A stretch of 64,000 nt of DNA, taken from contig NZ_WNJL01000037.1 of the NCBI RefSeq assembly GCF_010378095.1, positions 248,001 through 312,000 on the forward strand, in the 5' to 3' direction. Every line of letters begins with the position of its first letter. Position 1 is the stretch's first letter. The notes under the pieces were generated by a model that was given only the letters and a program-made list of their open reading frames with translations, searched no databases and had not been told where the DNA came from. Both the position numbers and the translations under genes were made by a program. The stretch comes from Acidithiobacillus ferrianus. Lineage in GTDB: Bacteria; Pseudomonadota; Gammaproteobacteria; Acidithiobacillales; Acidithiobacillaceae. Positions 31,880 to 39,814 of the stretch are shown piece by piece.

Positions 31880-32548
31880 TCAGCCCGAGAGGTTGGCGAC
31901 CACGATAACGCAGTTGGGCAACTCCAGCGCGGCGCTCATCAGGCTGCTCAGGCTGTACACCACCATATTGGCCAGCGTGCCCTGACCGAACACTTGCGTG
32001 CTGGCGTTGTCGAGGTAAGGCGGCAGCTCGTCGAGAAGGATCAGGGTCGGCTCGTCGCCGATGATTTCCTTCCACACCCGCTGATCGACGGCCTTGGGGC
32101 CGTTGGCCCAATACGACTTGATGGCTTCTGCGGCCCCAAGCTGGGTGGCAATTTCGCCCCAGATGAAGTTGTCGGGGTTGTTGCGGCCGTTGAACGCGGC
32201 GATGCGCGCTTGGCCGAATTCGATGCGCGAAGCCAGATCGACAGGCAGGACGTCCTTGCGTAGATGCGGATGCCGGGCGAGCAAACCCAGCGCAATCATC
32301 ATATGCGTTTTGCCACCGCCCATCGCCTGGGTCAGTTCGAAGACGGCCTGATCGGACTTGCCGGACAGACGCAGCAGACCTTCGCGGAAAAGCTGATCCA
32401 TGCCGTGGGTGACGAAGTTGCGCGAGAAGAACTCGCGGCCGTCGCCCGCGTCACTGATGAGGTCTGCGAGGTTCTCGATCCCCTGGCTCATCCGGTAGTC
32501 GCGGATGATGGGGTTGAACCGGCAGGCTTGCTTGACCGTCTTGATCAT
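31880..32548 (-). pseudogene. DUF499 ATPase gene, internal deletion with IS3
   Basis: Starts at ATG 32548 (M-I-K-T-V-K-Q-A-C-R-F), overlapping the upstream gene by ATGA. The ATPase core is visible: A-M-G-G-G-K-T-H-M as Walker A and L-I-L-L-D-E-L-P-P as Walker B, then V-I-V-V-A-N-L-S-G. Full DUF499 proteins are several times longer. If the IS and one GCC are removed, the frame runs on S-G-E-V-S-Q-E-D-stop, ending 2 bases before the DUF3780 start. Most of the gene is therefore gone and its 3' tip remains, so the ATPase is presumably inactive. Confidence 0.75.
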
Positions 32549-32742
32549 GAGCGCACTCCGTTGTTGTTCTTGGTTTCCTCGGAGTGCGGAATCGCAATGC
32601 CGTGCCGCTCGCAGTAGCCCCGAATCAGAACTTCGACCATGTTCGCGATGGATCGATGTTCCTGATCCGCCGCAATGCGAAGTGCCTCTTTCAGTCCAGG
32701 GTCGATACGAAAGGTCAGCGTGGCAGTCTTGATGGTGGCCAT
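32545..32742 (-). CDS. Ribbon-helix-helix regulator
   Basis: 65 residues from the ATG at 32742: M-A-T-I-K-T-A-T-L-T-F-R-I-D-P-G-L-K-E-A-L-R-I-A-A is a CopG/Arc-type strand-helix-helix. GAGAGG lies upstream. Its stop overlaps the DUF499 start, so it controls the defence unit from within. The 8-bp palindromic pair at 32759-32784 is the probable operator. Confidence 0.75.
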   Translation of the reverse strand: MATIKTATLTFRIDPGLKEALRIAADQEHRSIANMVEVLIRGYCERHGIAIPHSEETKNNNGVRS

Positions 32743-32758
32743 AGCCTCTCCAGAAACC

Positions 32759-32784
32759 ACTGTAAATGTACTGCACTTTACAGT
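32759..32784 (-). promoter_or_regulatory. Palindromic operator before the defence unit
   Basis: ACTGTAAA (32759-32766) and TTTACAGT (32777-32784) are perfect inverted copies around 10 bases, 17 bases upstream of the regulator ATG. A dimer site for the ribbon-helix-helix protein is likely. No gene is seen in 32785-33131. Confidence 0.65.
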
Positions 32785-33070
32785 ATCCACTTGACTTCGG
32801 CAATGCGGAGAGGATGGGAATTGCGTGTTCGCCCGCCCTCCTGCCGATGCCAAGGCAGCGCGGTTCGCGCGGCATGTGGCGTTCAGTGGCGGGAGGGAGG
32901 AGCATCATGACCTCGGGTCATCAGCAGGTGTGCGTATGAACGCGCTGTTCCGCCAAAGAGCCAAGCGGACATACGAGATATAGAAATGTGTTGGCATGGT
33001 CACAGACTTGTCGCAGGGGGGAAGGCTGTGTCGGCCACATCCACGCGCAGCATTTTATCGGACAGCGTCT

Positions 33071-33113
33071 GTTAAACGAAATTATTCAGTGATAGAATCC
33101 CGTTCAACGAAAT
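33071..33113 (+). promoter_or_regulatory. Direct repeats around the promoter of the XRE module
   Basis: GTTAAACGAAAT (33071-33082) and GTTCAACGAAAT (33102-33113) are 31 bases apart and frame a -10-like TAGAAT (33093-33098). Probable autoregulatory sites for the XRE protein. Confidence 0.55.
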
Positions 33114-33131
33114 CCGATGACGGAGTTGCCG

Positions 33132-33788
33132 ATGGCCCAGCCGAACCAAGAAACGATCCATGACCTGCTCGTGAGGAATATCCCGCGTGAGCTTGTCATG
33201 GGCCTCGAAGAAGCCAAGCTGGTCGGCGCTCAACGTGCCTATGCCGCAGCGCGAGGGATGGATGACGGGCACTTGCCCAGTGTGGTCGGTCAGTTGCGCC
33301 ACTTCCACATGAATGAGTCGTTTCATCGGGCGCTCACTGTCGGCGGGGCATCTCCATCACCTCTCCGCGGCAACCAGATCGTTACAGGCCGGGCGGGGAT
33401 CTTCACCTTGGCGCGCTTCAACACCAAGTATGGGGTCTGGAACAGCGGTCGACGTAGCGAAACCCGAAAACAGATGTCCCTGGCGAACGCGGCCATCGAG
33501 CCGCTGGTTCAACCCGGACTCTTTTCCGGCTACGTGGAGCCATCTCAAGCGGTTGTGTTCATCGTGGCCTGCTTTGCAGGATCGCTACACAGCCAGCCGG
33601 ACACACCCGTCTCCATCGAAATCGCGGTCCCAGATCGCCACATGCAGGGCTGGCTTTTCCGGGAACCCATTGACGCATTCATCAAGCGATACGACCAGCA
33701 GCCGACAGCGGGACAAGACGACTTGGCCGTGCCGAAGCTGAAAAAGAACATTGGCAAACAACAAGACAAAGACGGAACAGGATCATGA
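33132..33788 (+). CDS. Unrecognised protein, 218 residues, first gene of the XRE module
   Basis: The second ATG (33132) is preferred because ACGGAG precedes it. The sequence has M-A-Q-P-N-Q-E-T-I-H-D-L-L-V-R-N-I-P-R-E, then G-Q-L-R-H-F-H-M-N-E-S-F, and later A-V-V-F-I-V-A-C-F-A-G. The tail is polar and basic (K-L-K-K-N-I-G-K-Q-Q-D-K). Its stop overlaps the XRE gene start by ATGA. No known domain; tight coupling suggests it is the effector or target of the XRE/ImmA protein. Confidence 0.6.
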   Translation: MAQPNQETIHDLLVRNIPRELVMGLEEAKLVGAQRAYAAARGMDDGHLPSVVGQLRHFHMNESFHRALTVGGASPSPLRGNQIVTGRAGIFTLARFNTKYGVWNSGRRSETRKQMSLANAAIEPLVQPGLFSGYVEPSQAVVFIVACFAGSLHSQPDTPVSIEIAVPDRHMQGWLFREPIDAFIKRYDQQPTAGQDDLAVPKLKKNIGKQQDKDGTGS

Positions 33789-34993
33789 GCAAGGGCGGTG
33801 TACAAGGATTTCAGAAAGATCGACTTAGCCAAATTCTTGCGGCCCGTCGTCTGACTCAAGTCCAGCTGGCCTCAATGGTCGATGTGTCACCGGCGACCAT
33901 TAGTAAGTGGCGCGCAGGAACGCAAGCTCCCGAGCGTGACGCGCTTGAACGCCTTGCTGGCGTGGTCAATGTCACGCCGGAATGGTTCACGCGTGCGCCC
34001 GGGGCGAAGTTGTCGTTGCCGCTTTTTCGCAGCAACGCTTCTGCACACGTCGCGGCACGAGCAATGCTGGAGGCCCGACTCGAGTGGGCCCAGGACGTGA
34101 CCGCCGCTCTGATGGAGTACGTTGACTACCCTGATGTCAATTTGCCCTCTCGCGATTACACCGATCCGGAAGAGATCACTAACGAGGACATCGAGAAGGC
34201 TGCCTGCGAATGCCGGGATCTGTGGCGTCTGGGCCGTTCGGCAATTCAAGACTTAGCGCTTGCCGTGGAAGGCGCTGGGGTCATCGTTGTCCGGGAAGAA
34301 ACCGGCATCGCTCAGATCGAGGGACTTTCGGCTTGGAGCGCGGTATTGGGGCGACCGCTCATTCTTCTGTCCACCGACAAAAACAACGGGTACCGCAGTC
34401 GTTTCGACCTCGCCCACGAGGTCGGACATCTAGTCCTGCATCGTCACATTCAGCGTACGACAGACAACGCGCGCCACAAACTGATGGAGGCGCAGGCACA
34501 CCGTTTCGCAGGCGCATTTTTGCTGCCCGCCGAGACGTTTGCCATCGAAGTTCGCATGCCACCGACTCTGGATGATTTGCTGCTACTGAAGCGCCGTTGG
34601 GGCGTATCTGCGGCGGCGATCATTATGCGGCTGAAGGCCCTTGAGCTGCTGGATGAAGATGGCGCTTCGATTCTTCACAAGCGTCGCTCTGCTCGGTGGG
34701 GCGGGAAATCGGAACCAGGTGATGAAGACCGCCGCCCTGAGCAACCTCGCCTGCTTCGCCGCACCATTGATCTGTTGGTTGAAGAGAAGGTCATGCCCTT
34801 AGAGGCTATCCCGAGGCACATCGGACTGGCTGCGTGCGACGTCGAAGCTCTTGCCGGGCTGCCCGAAGGCTACTTCCAGGGCAAAACTAATGTCGTGGAG
34901 TTTGCGCGACTGAAAGCAACCCAGAAGCCGGTTGATGACCAACCGGCCCAAGGCAATAAGGTGGTGCCGTTCCGGCCCGTCTCCAAATCCTGA
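33785..34993 (+). CDS. XRE-family HTH protein with ImmA/IrrE metallopeptidase
   Basis: 402 residues. Residues 12-66 are an XRE helix-turn-helix (L-S-Q-I-L-A-A-R-R-L-T-Q-V-Q-L-A, then V-S-P-A-T-I-S-K-W). The zinc protease motif H-E-V-G-H is at 211-215, with a further acidic helix after it as in ImmA/IrrE proteins. The C-terminal ~100 residues are a second helical domain. ImmA-type proteases cleave XRE repressors to release phage or element genes; fusion of both parts suggests self- or partner-controlled derepression. It is coupled to the gene before it, and two short genes follow. Confidence 0.85.
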   Translation: MSKGGVQGFQKDRLSQILAARRLTQVQLASMVDVSPATISKWRAGTQAPERDALERLAGVVNVTPEWFTRAPGAKLSLPLFRSNASAHVAARAMLEARLEWAQDVTAALMEYVDYPDVNLPSRDYTDPEEITNEDIEKAACECRDLWRLGRSAIQDLALAVEGAGVIVVREETGIAQIEGLSAWSAVLGRPLILLSTDKNNGYRSRFDLAHEVGHLVLHRHIQRTTDNARHKLMEAQAHRFAGAFLLPAETFAIEVRMPPTLDDLLLLKRRWGVSAAAIIMRLKALELLDEDGASILHKRRSARWGGKSEPGDEDRRPEQPRLLRRTIDLLVEEKVMPLEAIPRHIGLAACDVEALAGLPEGYFQGKTNVVEFARLKATQKPVDDQPAQGNKVVPFRPVSKS

Positions 34994-35009
34994 TGTGAAA
35001 GGATCAGCG

Positions 35010-35258
35010 ATGTCCAAGAACACGAAGCAGACGTCCTCACGAATTGGTCGACTGGCGTCGGAAACGCTGCAAAGCAGTAGTTCGTCGCAGGTGGCCAAGA
35101 GCCTGGCTGCTTCGGCACTGTCTCAGCGCAGTGGTGACAAACAGACCGGGGCCAAGATGGAAGACAAGGCCGCACGCGTTTTGGCCAGCGACCGATACGC
35201 CAAAGAGACGAAGGAGCTGGCGGCCTCGGTTCTGTCCCAAGCCAACAAGCAGCGCTGA
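35010..35258 (+). CDS. Ser/Ala-rich protein with an internal duplication, 82 residues
   Basis: The start at 35010 follows GAAAGGATCAGCG. The motif K-(S/E)-L-A-A-S-(A/V)-L-S-Q occurs twice, about 40 residues apart, so the protein arose by duplicating a short helical unit. Highly polar and basic. Third gene of the XRE module, 16 bases after it. No family known to me. Confidence 0.6.
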   Translation: MSKNTKQTSSRIGRLASETLQSSSSSQVAKSLAASALSQRSGDKQTGAKMEDKAARVLASDRYAKETKELAASVLSQANKQR

Positions 35259-35278
35259 GCCAGGGAGCTGAGTCTCTC

Positions 35279-35536
35279 GTGTTACAGGATCTGAGCGACT
35301 CGCAGCTGAAAGCTCTCTGGCGTCAGGGGAAAATCCCGGTCATCTTCAAACGCAACAAGCCGCTCCCGGTCCTGGCGCGCATTCCGTTCGCCGAAGGGAA
35401 CATGGAGTGGCTTCGGGATGGCCGACGCTCGAAGCCCGAATGGTGTGCGCAGTTCAAGGCATGGGAAATTCCGGCGGCGTGGTTCGACAGTGTGATCAAA
35501 CTTGCGCTGAGACGACACCAACAGATACCGTCTTGA
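35279..35536 (+). CDS. 85-residue protein, probably truncated by IS110
   Basis: GTG start with GGGAGCTGAG upstream. The blocks L-A-R-I-P-F-A-E-G-N, W-L-R-D-G-R-R-S-K-P-E-W and F-K-A-W-E-I-P-A-A-W-F-D resemble proteins that usually continue into a Cys-rich C-terminus. Here it stops at Q-Q-I-P-S, 6 bases before the IS110-family transposase gene, so the tail was probably lost on insertion. Last gene of the XRE module. Confidence 0.55.
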   Translation: MLQDLSDSQLKALWRQGKIPVIFKRNKPLPVLARIPFAEGNMEWLRDGRRSKPEWCAQFKAWEIPAAWFDSVIKLALRRHQQIPS

Positions 35537-35542
35537 ACCGGT

Positions 35543-36514
35543 TTATGCAAGGGCATGATTGGGATTGAATGGTTGCCCCGATTTGAGCACACCGAAGGCG
35601 ATATGCAGCAGCCTGCGCATGGCAGCCACAATGACCTGCATAGGGCATTTACCCCGTGCCAGCAACCGGTCGCAAAAGGCGGCGATCACTGGATTGTACC
35701 GTTTGGCTACTACGGCTGGCAGGTACAGCGCCTTGCGTAGAAGAACATTGCCTGCCTTGGCAATATGGCTTTTACCGGCCCACTGGCCCGACTCACGAAT
35801 ACGCGGGTTGAGTCCCGCATAGGCGACGACCTGTTTAGCGGAATGAAAGCGCGTGAGCGGACTGAGGAAAGCCAGCAGCATGGCTGCGGTGGCCTCGCCG
35901 ATGCCGGGAATACTCAGCAGGAGCGCCTTTTGGGATTTCAGGTCCGGGTGATGGTCCATATGATCCTGGATTTGTCTGCGGACGGTATCAATTTGCTGAT
36001 GGATGGTGAGCAAAAGGGCTTCAATGGACGCGCGAGCGGCAGGCTCTGCCATTTCGAGGCGATTGTTTTCCATGTTCTGCATACCCAGAAGATCATCCAG
36101 ACGCTGTACCAAAGCCTGGAGGGTAACGATTGCTTCTGTCGGCGGTACCCATGGGGCAGGTCTGTGCATCTGGCAATAGCGGGCAATGAGCCGGGCGTCC
36201 GCTTTGTCTGTTTTGGCCCGGGACAGCTCGGTTTTACCAAAGGCGTGAATCAAGGCAGGATTCATCACACTGATCAGTAACTGTTGTTGCGCCAGAAAGC
36301 GCGCCAGGCTTCGGCCATAGGCGCCAGTCGTTTCCATGCAGATGTGAGCCTTGAGGGCCTCCTGCTTCTCCAACCAATCCCGGAATTGCCGGAACCCCTC
36401 AGAATTATTGGGAAAGACCTTGCTGCGATATTTACCATGGGGTTTCAGCAGGGCAACATCGAATTTAGCTTTGGCTACGTCAATACCAACACAGGAAACG
36501 GGATCCATCATCAT
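35543..36514 (-). CDS. IS110-family transposase
   Basis: 323 residues. DEDD-type N-terminal domain (V-G-I-D-V-A-K, K-T-D-K-A-D-A-R-L-I-A-R) and C-terminal Tnp20 domain (L-L-S-I-P-G-I-G, Y-A-G-L-N-P, S-G-Q-W-A-G-K-S-H-I) with the conserved catalytic Ser. GGAGGC precedes the ATG. IS110 elements have no long terminal inverted repeats, so I cannot fix the ends; 35537 and about 36700 are likely limits. Confidence 0.92.
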   Translation of the reverse strand: MMMDPVSCVGIDVAKAKFDVALLKPHGKYRSKVFPNNSEGFRQFRDWLEKQEALKAHICMETTGAYGRSLARFLAQQQLLISVMNPALIHAFGKTELSRAKTDKADARLIARYCQMHRPAPWVPPTEAIVTLQALVQRLDDLLGMQNMENNRLEMAEPAARASIEALLLTIHQQIDTVRRQIQDHMDHHPDLKSQKALLLSIPGIGEATAAMLLAFLSPLTRFHSAKQVVAYAGLNPRIRESGQWAGKSHIAKAGNVLLRKALYLPAVVAKRYNPVIAAFCDRLLARGKCPMQVIVAAMRRLLHIAFGVLKSGQPFNPNHALA

Positions 36515-36690
36515 AAGCCTCCTTGCCTAGCATAATGGCGATCTACGGACCATGCCGGTTCATCCTTATCTGTGCAGGCTCATGCGCAATGCAGGCCTCG
36601 GATACCGTCCGAACTGGGTGGCAAAGTTGAGGCAAGTGATTAATCTGTCGGACAGGATCAATTCCTTGGCCTACTAACAATCTATCTTGC
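36515..36690 (-). ncRNA. Candidate bridge RNA region of the IS110 element
   Basis: The 5' non-coding end upstream of the transposase is where IS110-group elements encode the bridge RNA that pairs with donor and target. The ~175 bases here hold no gene and have several short pairings. Position is the only support; folding was not computed. Confidence 0.35.
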
Positions 36691-36744
36691 CTCGCTCCGG
36701 GGATCAGCCGAAGGGTACCAGTACATACTGACTGGCTCCAAGAC

Positions 36745-37122
36745 ATAAGCCCTTTTACCGCGCGTCTCAACGACATTCGAAAATATGTCGTCTCGACAAC
36801 ACTGGACGAGCCGCTCCCGTGGAAGAATTCCATTCTCATCAAGGATGACGTTCCCCGGGCGCTGGAGAAGTTGAAAGCGGAGCAAGACAAGGACGCCGTG
36901 GTATTCGGCAGCGGCCTACTGGTTCAATCATTGATGCGATGGAAGCTGATGGATGAACTTACGTTGCTGATCCATCCGTTGATTCTGGGTTCTGGACGCC
37001 GCTTGTTTCCGAGCGGCGGTGTATCCGCCGTCCTCCAGCTCCGCAATGCAAAGACGACGAGCAATGGCGTCGTGATTGCGACTTATCAGCCGGCAAACCC
37101 CCAACCCCCCCCTCTGAGGTGA
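36745..37122 (+). pseudogene. RibD/DHFR-family gene, 5' part missing
   Basis: The frame reads F-T-A-R-L-N-D-I-R-K-Y-V-V-S-T-T-L, then V-V-F-G-S-G-L-L-V-Q-S-L-M and L-I-L-G-S-G-R-R-L-F-P, the C-terminal half of YyaP/RibD-C-type dihydrofolate-reductase-like proteins. The substrate-binding N-terminal half is absent; the frame closes upstream near 36740. The IS110 element to the left probably removed it. Confidence 0.7.
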
Positions 37123-37124
37123 TA

Positions 37125-37159
37125 TGTAACTAATTGTAACGCGGTTTCATCATGTTACA
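37125..37159 (+). promoter_or_regulatory. TGTAAC repeats upstream of tetH
   Basis: TGTAAC at 37125-37130 and 37135-37140 (10 bases apart, one helical turn) and the inverse GTTACA at 37154-37159, about 150 bases before tetH. They may bind a regulator of tetrathionate metabolism; no match to a known operator is claimed. Confidence 0.4.
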
Positions 37160-37305
37160 GTTTTCAGCATTGACGGAGTGAATTGATCTGCCTAGTGTGG
37201 GATCACTGCATGGCTAATATCAATTTATTAATTGATCATATAATTTATATCTGATTGATAAATTTTTAACTGTGTGCAGGTGCTTCCCTTTCTTGAGGAG
37301 ATAAA

Positions 37306-38817
37306 ATGAAAATCTGCAAGGCTGTCGTTTTATCCGTAATGTGTACCTTGACGTCTGGTACGGCCTGGGCGCAGACCGCTACGGTTCCGCTGGACCCGGT
37401 CAACAGCGCGCTAGATCCGCAGAGTCCCTTTGCTGTCCTGTATCTGCCGCGAAACGCCCCCGCGCCCGTCGATCAGGTCGGTCCCACGGCGTGGACCCAT
37501 GCCTATGGTAACCCGCAACACAATGCCGCCTTTCCGGTTGCCGCCAGCGCGCCGGCCTGGATTCGCGAGGGCGTACGCTGGAATTTCCCGGAGGCCCGGG
37601 CCTGGCCGCTGAGCAATCCTCATCCCTATGGAGAAAAGGTTGACAGCATCAAGGAAGCCCTGCCGGTGCAGACCCAGTTTTACGGTAACGCGCTCGGGGT
37701 TTCTGTCGTCAAAGGCGTGGTCTACGCCGAGAGCGATGACATGTTCGCCTATGCCGTCAATGCGCGGACGGGCAAATTGATCTGGAGGACCAGTCCGGTC
37801 GCCAATACGCTGATGGGCAATCCGCTGGTGGTCGGTACGCATGTATATCTGTCTGCCGGAAGCGTGTCCTTCAACTTCGCCAACGTGATGAAATACGCCA
37901 AACACCCGGCCCAGGCGGGGCGCGGCAAGGACATCAGTTACAACGGGATATTCTGTCTGGACCGGACCAACGGCAAACTGCTCTGGAGCTTCAAAACCGC
38001 TGGTGACGCCATGCCGACCCCGGCCTACGCCGATCACTCCCTCTTCATCAGCACCGGAGATGGCAATATTTATCGCATCCGTTCAGCGGATGGCCGGAAA
38101 GTGTGGCGTACCCATGTCGGCGGTATCGCCAACATGTCCAGCCCCATCGTGTGGAAGGGAAAGGTGTACGTCTCCATGTCCGTCATCCCTGGCCTGTATG
38201 CCCTGAATGTGCGGACGGGCAAGGTACTATGGAAGGGTGAAATTCCCGGTGCCGTGAATACGGGCATGGGGGATGTGCCGCCCGCTGTGGCGGATGGCAT
38301 TGTGGTCATGGACTCGGTGGCAAATCCGCGGATGATCGGGGGCAAGCCCACCATGACCACCCTGGTGCGGGCTTTCGATGCGCGCGATGGCAAGGTACGG
38401 TGGACCGATGACATGGGACGTGGACCCAGGGTTCCGGCATTCAAGGGGGGCGTACCGATGATTCATGACCATATGGTTTATGTGGGTTCGCCGGTCACGT
38501 CCACTTATGAAGCCATTGACTTGCATACTGGTAAAGTGGCATGGACCTGGCATGTGCCCAACCCCGGCCCGGCGGGCGCCGGTCGCGGCGCACCGACCTA
38601 CTATGATCATACCCTGTATATTTCCACGGGGCCGGATATTTATGCCATCGATCCGAAGAATGGGAAGATGATCCATCAATACAAGGTCGGCGGGCGTTTT
38701 GGCATCGTCAATCCGACCATAGTCGGTGGCACCATATATCTGGGCAACTCTTGGGACTGGATCAATGCCGTCCCCGTTCATGATGTCAATCCGCAATTCA
38801 ACGCCCATCCGTCGTAA
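37306..38817 (+). CDS. tetH: Probable tetrathionate hydrolase
   Basis: 503 residues, the size of Acidithiobacillus tetrathionate hydrolase. A signal peptide (M-K-I-C-K-A-V-V-L-S ... T-A-W-A-Q-T) directs it to the periplasm. The body is a PQQ-like beta-propeller with repeated blade motifs such as (R/D)-G-K-(V/L)-x-W, e.g. T-G-K-L-I-W, D-G-K-V-R-W, T-G-K-V-A-W. The acidic stretch G-D-V-P-P near residue 323 could hold the catalytic Asp reported for the A. ferrooxidans enzyme. It hydrolyses tetrathionate to thiosulfate, sulfate and sulfur. GAGGAG precedes the ATG. Another secreted PQQ-like protein is the main alternative. Confidence 0.75.
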   Translation: MKICKAVVLSVMCTLTSGTAWAQTATVPLDPVNSALDPQSPFAVLYLPRNAPAPVDQVGPTAWTHAYGNPQHNAAFPVAASAPAWIREGVRWNFPEARAWPLSNPHPYGEKVDSIKEALPVQTQFYGNALGVSVVKGVVYAESDDMFAYAVNARTGKLIWRTSPVANTLMGNPLVVGTHVYLSAGSVSFNFANVMKYAKHPAQAGRGKDISYNGIFCLDRTNGKLLWSFKTAGDAMPTPAYADHSLFISTGDGNIYRIRSADGRKVWRTHVGGIANMSSPIVWKGKVYVSMSVIPGLYALNVRTGKVLWKGEIPGAVNTGMGDVPPAVADGIVVMDSVANPRMIGGKPTMTTLVRAFDARDGKVRWTDDMGRGPRVPAFKGGVPMIHDHMVYVGSPVTSTYEAIDLHTGKVAWTWHVPNPGPAGAGRGAPTYYDHTLYISTGPDIYAIDPKNGKMIHQYKVGGRFGIVNPTIVGGTIYLGNSWDWINAVPVHDVNPQFNAHPS

Positions 38818-38854
38818 CTCAGGCATGTTGGTAACAACCTGAACGCACCCCTCG

Positions 38855-38878
38855 ATTTCCTGCCCTTGCGCAGGAAAT
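38855..38878 (+). terminator. Hairpin after tetH
   Basis: ATTTCCTGC and GCAGGAAAT form a perfect 9-bp stem around a 6-base loop, 37 bases after the tetH stop. No T tract follows, so termination may be partial. Confidence 0.5.
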
Positions 38879-38971
38879 CACCCATACCCTGCTATACTTC
38901 TTCCTCTTTCGCGGTCGCAGATTGGCTCAGCCGGGCTGGCGAAGGTCGTGACGGAGTGATGAGGGACTGAT

Positions 38972-39814
38972 ATGCAGTCAGATACACAGGCGTGGGCCGC
39001 CGTGGGCGTGGCCCTTTATGCCACTGATCCAGAACGAAAAATAGCGCAGGTCCGCGCCTTGCGCTGGCCGCTGGCGCTCATGCCGGAAGTCGCGGCCCCA
39101 GCGCTTTCCGACATGCCGGGGCGACCGGCCCATCCCCTGCTGGTGAGTCCCAAGAACTTGCCCAAACGCCGCGCCCTGCATACCCGGGCAGGCCGCTTCG
39201 CCTTGTTGCACGCCCTGGCGCACATTGAGTTCAATGCCATCAACCTGGCGCTGGACGCCCTCTACCGCTTCCCCGGCCTTCCCGAGGATTTCTACCGCGA
39301 CTGGTTGCGGGTGGCGCAGGAAGAGACGGAGCATTTCGTTCTCCTGCGCCAGCAGTTGCGGCGACTCGGCGGTGACTATGGTGACCTGCCCGCCCATGAC
39401 GGTCTCTGGGAAATGGCCCTGGATACGGCGGCGGACCCTTTGGCGCGCATGGCGCTGGTGCCACGCGTTCTGGAGGCGCGGGGACTGGATGTCACCCCGG
39501 CCATGCGCGAACGGCTGCTGGCCGCCGGGGACGCCGAGGCCGCCGCGGTGTTGGAACGGATCGAATGCGATGAACGCGGGCATGTGGCCGTGGGTACCCG
39601 CTGGTTTCGTTTTTTGTGCGCACAGCGCGGGCTGGAGCCGGATCGCACCTTCACGACACTCTTGCAGCGGCACTACCGGGGACGGATTCAGGGGCCGCTG
39701 GCATTGCCGGCGCGACGCGCGGCGGGGTTTTCGGAGCCGGAACTGGACTGGTTGCAGGACCGCGCCGCCAGACCAACTGCCGGACAGCCAGCCGCAGGGG
39801 TACACCATGATTGA
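38972..39814 (+). CDS. DUF455 ferritin-like protein
   Basis: 280 residues. [13 protein letters not shown] and, about 35 residues later, E-E-T-E-H-F-V-L-L form the di-iron carboxylate-His pattern of the DUF455/MiaE-like ferritin superfamily; [11 protein letters not shown] gives a further Glu-His pair. Probably a di-iron oxygenase or iron-binding protein of unknown substrate. Its stop overlaps the tsaD start, so they are cotranscribed. Confidence 0.75.
   Translation: MQSDTQAWAAVGVALYATDPERKIAQVRALRWPLALMPEVAAPALSDMPGRPAHPLLVSPKNLPKRRALHTRAGRFALLHALAHIEFNAINLALDALYRFPGLPEDFYRDWLRVAQEETEHFVLLRQQLRRLGGDYGDLPAHDGLWEMALDTAADPLARMALVPRVLEARGLDVTPAMRERLLAAGDAEAAAVLERIECDERGHVAVGTRWFRFLCAQRGLEPDRTFTTLLQRHYRGRIQGPLALPARRAAGFSEPELDWLQDRAARPTAGQPAAGVHHD

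Larger units (their letters stand above)
30565..31882 (-). mobile_element. IS3-family insertion sequence, 1318 bp
   Basis: Imperfect 26-bp terminal inverted repeats TGAACCGCCCCG... end ...TGTGGAGGC or ...GGTGGAGGC at 30565-30590 and 31857-31882, flanked by a 3-bp GCC duplication (30562-30564, 31883-31885). Two overlapping frames, orfA and orfB, lie inside. It sits in the DUF499 gene. Confidence 0.9.

Noticed and set aside
39225..39806. Long N-terminal extension of tsaD.
   Set aside because: It is the out-of-frame reading of the DUF455 gene with repetitive, low-complexity sequence; TsaD begins at 39807.
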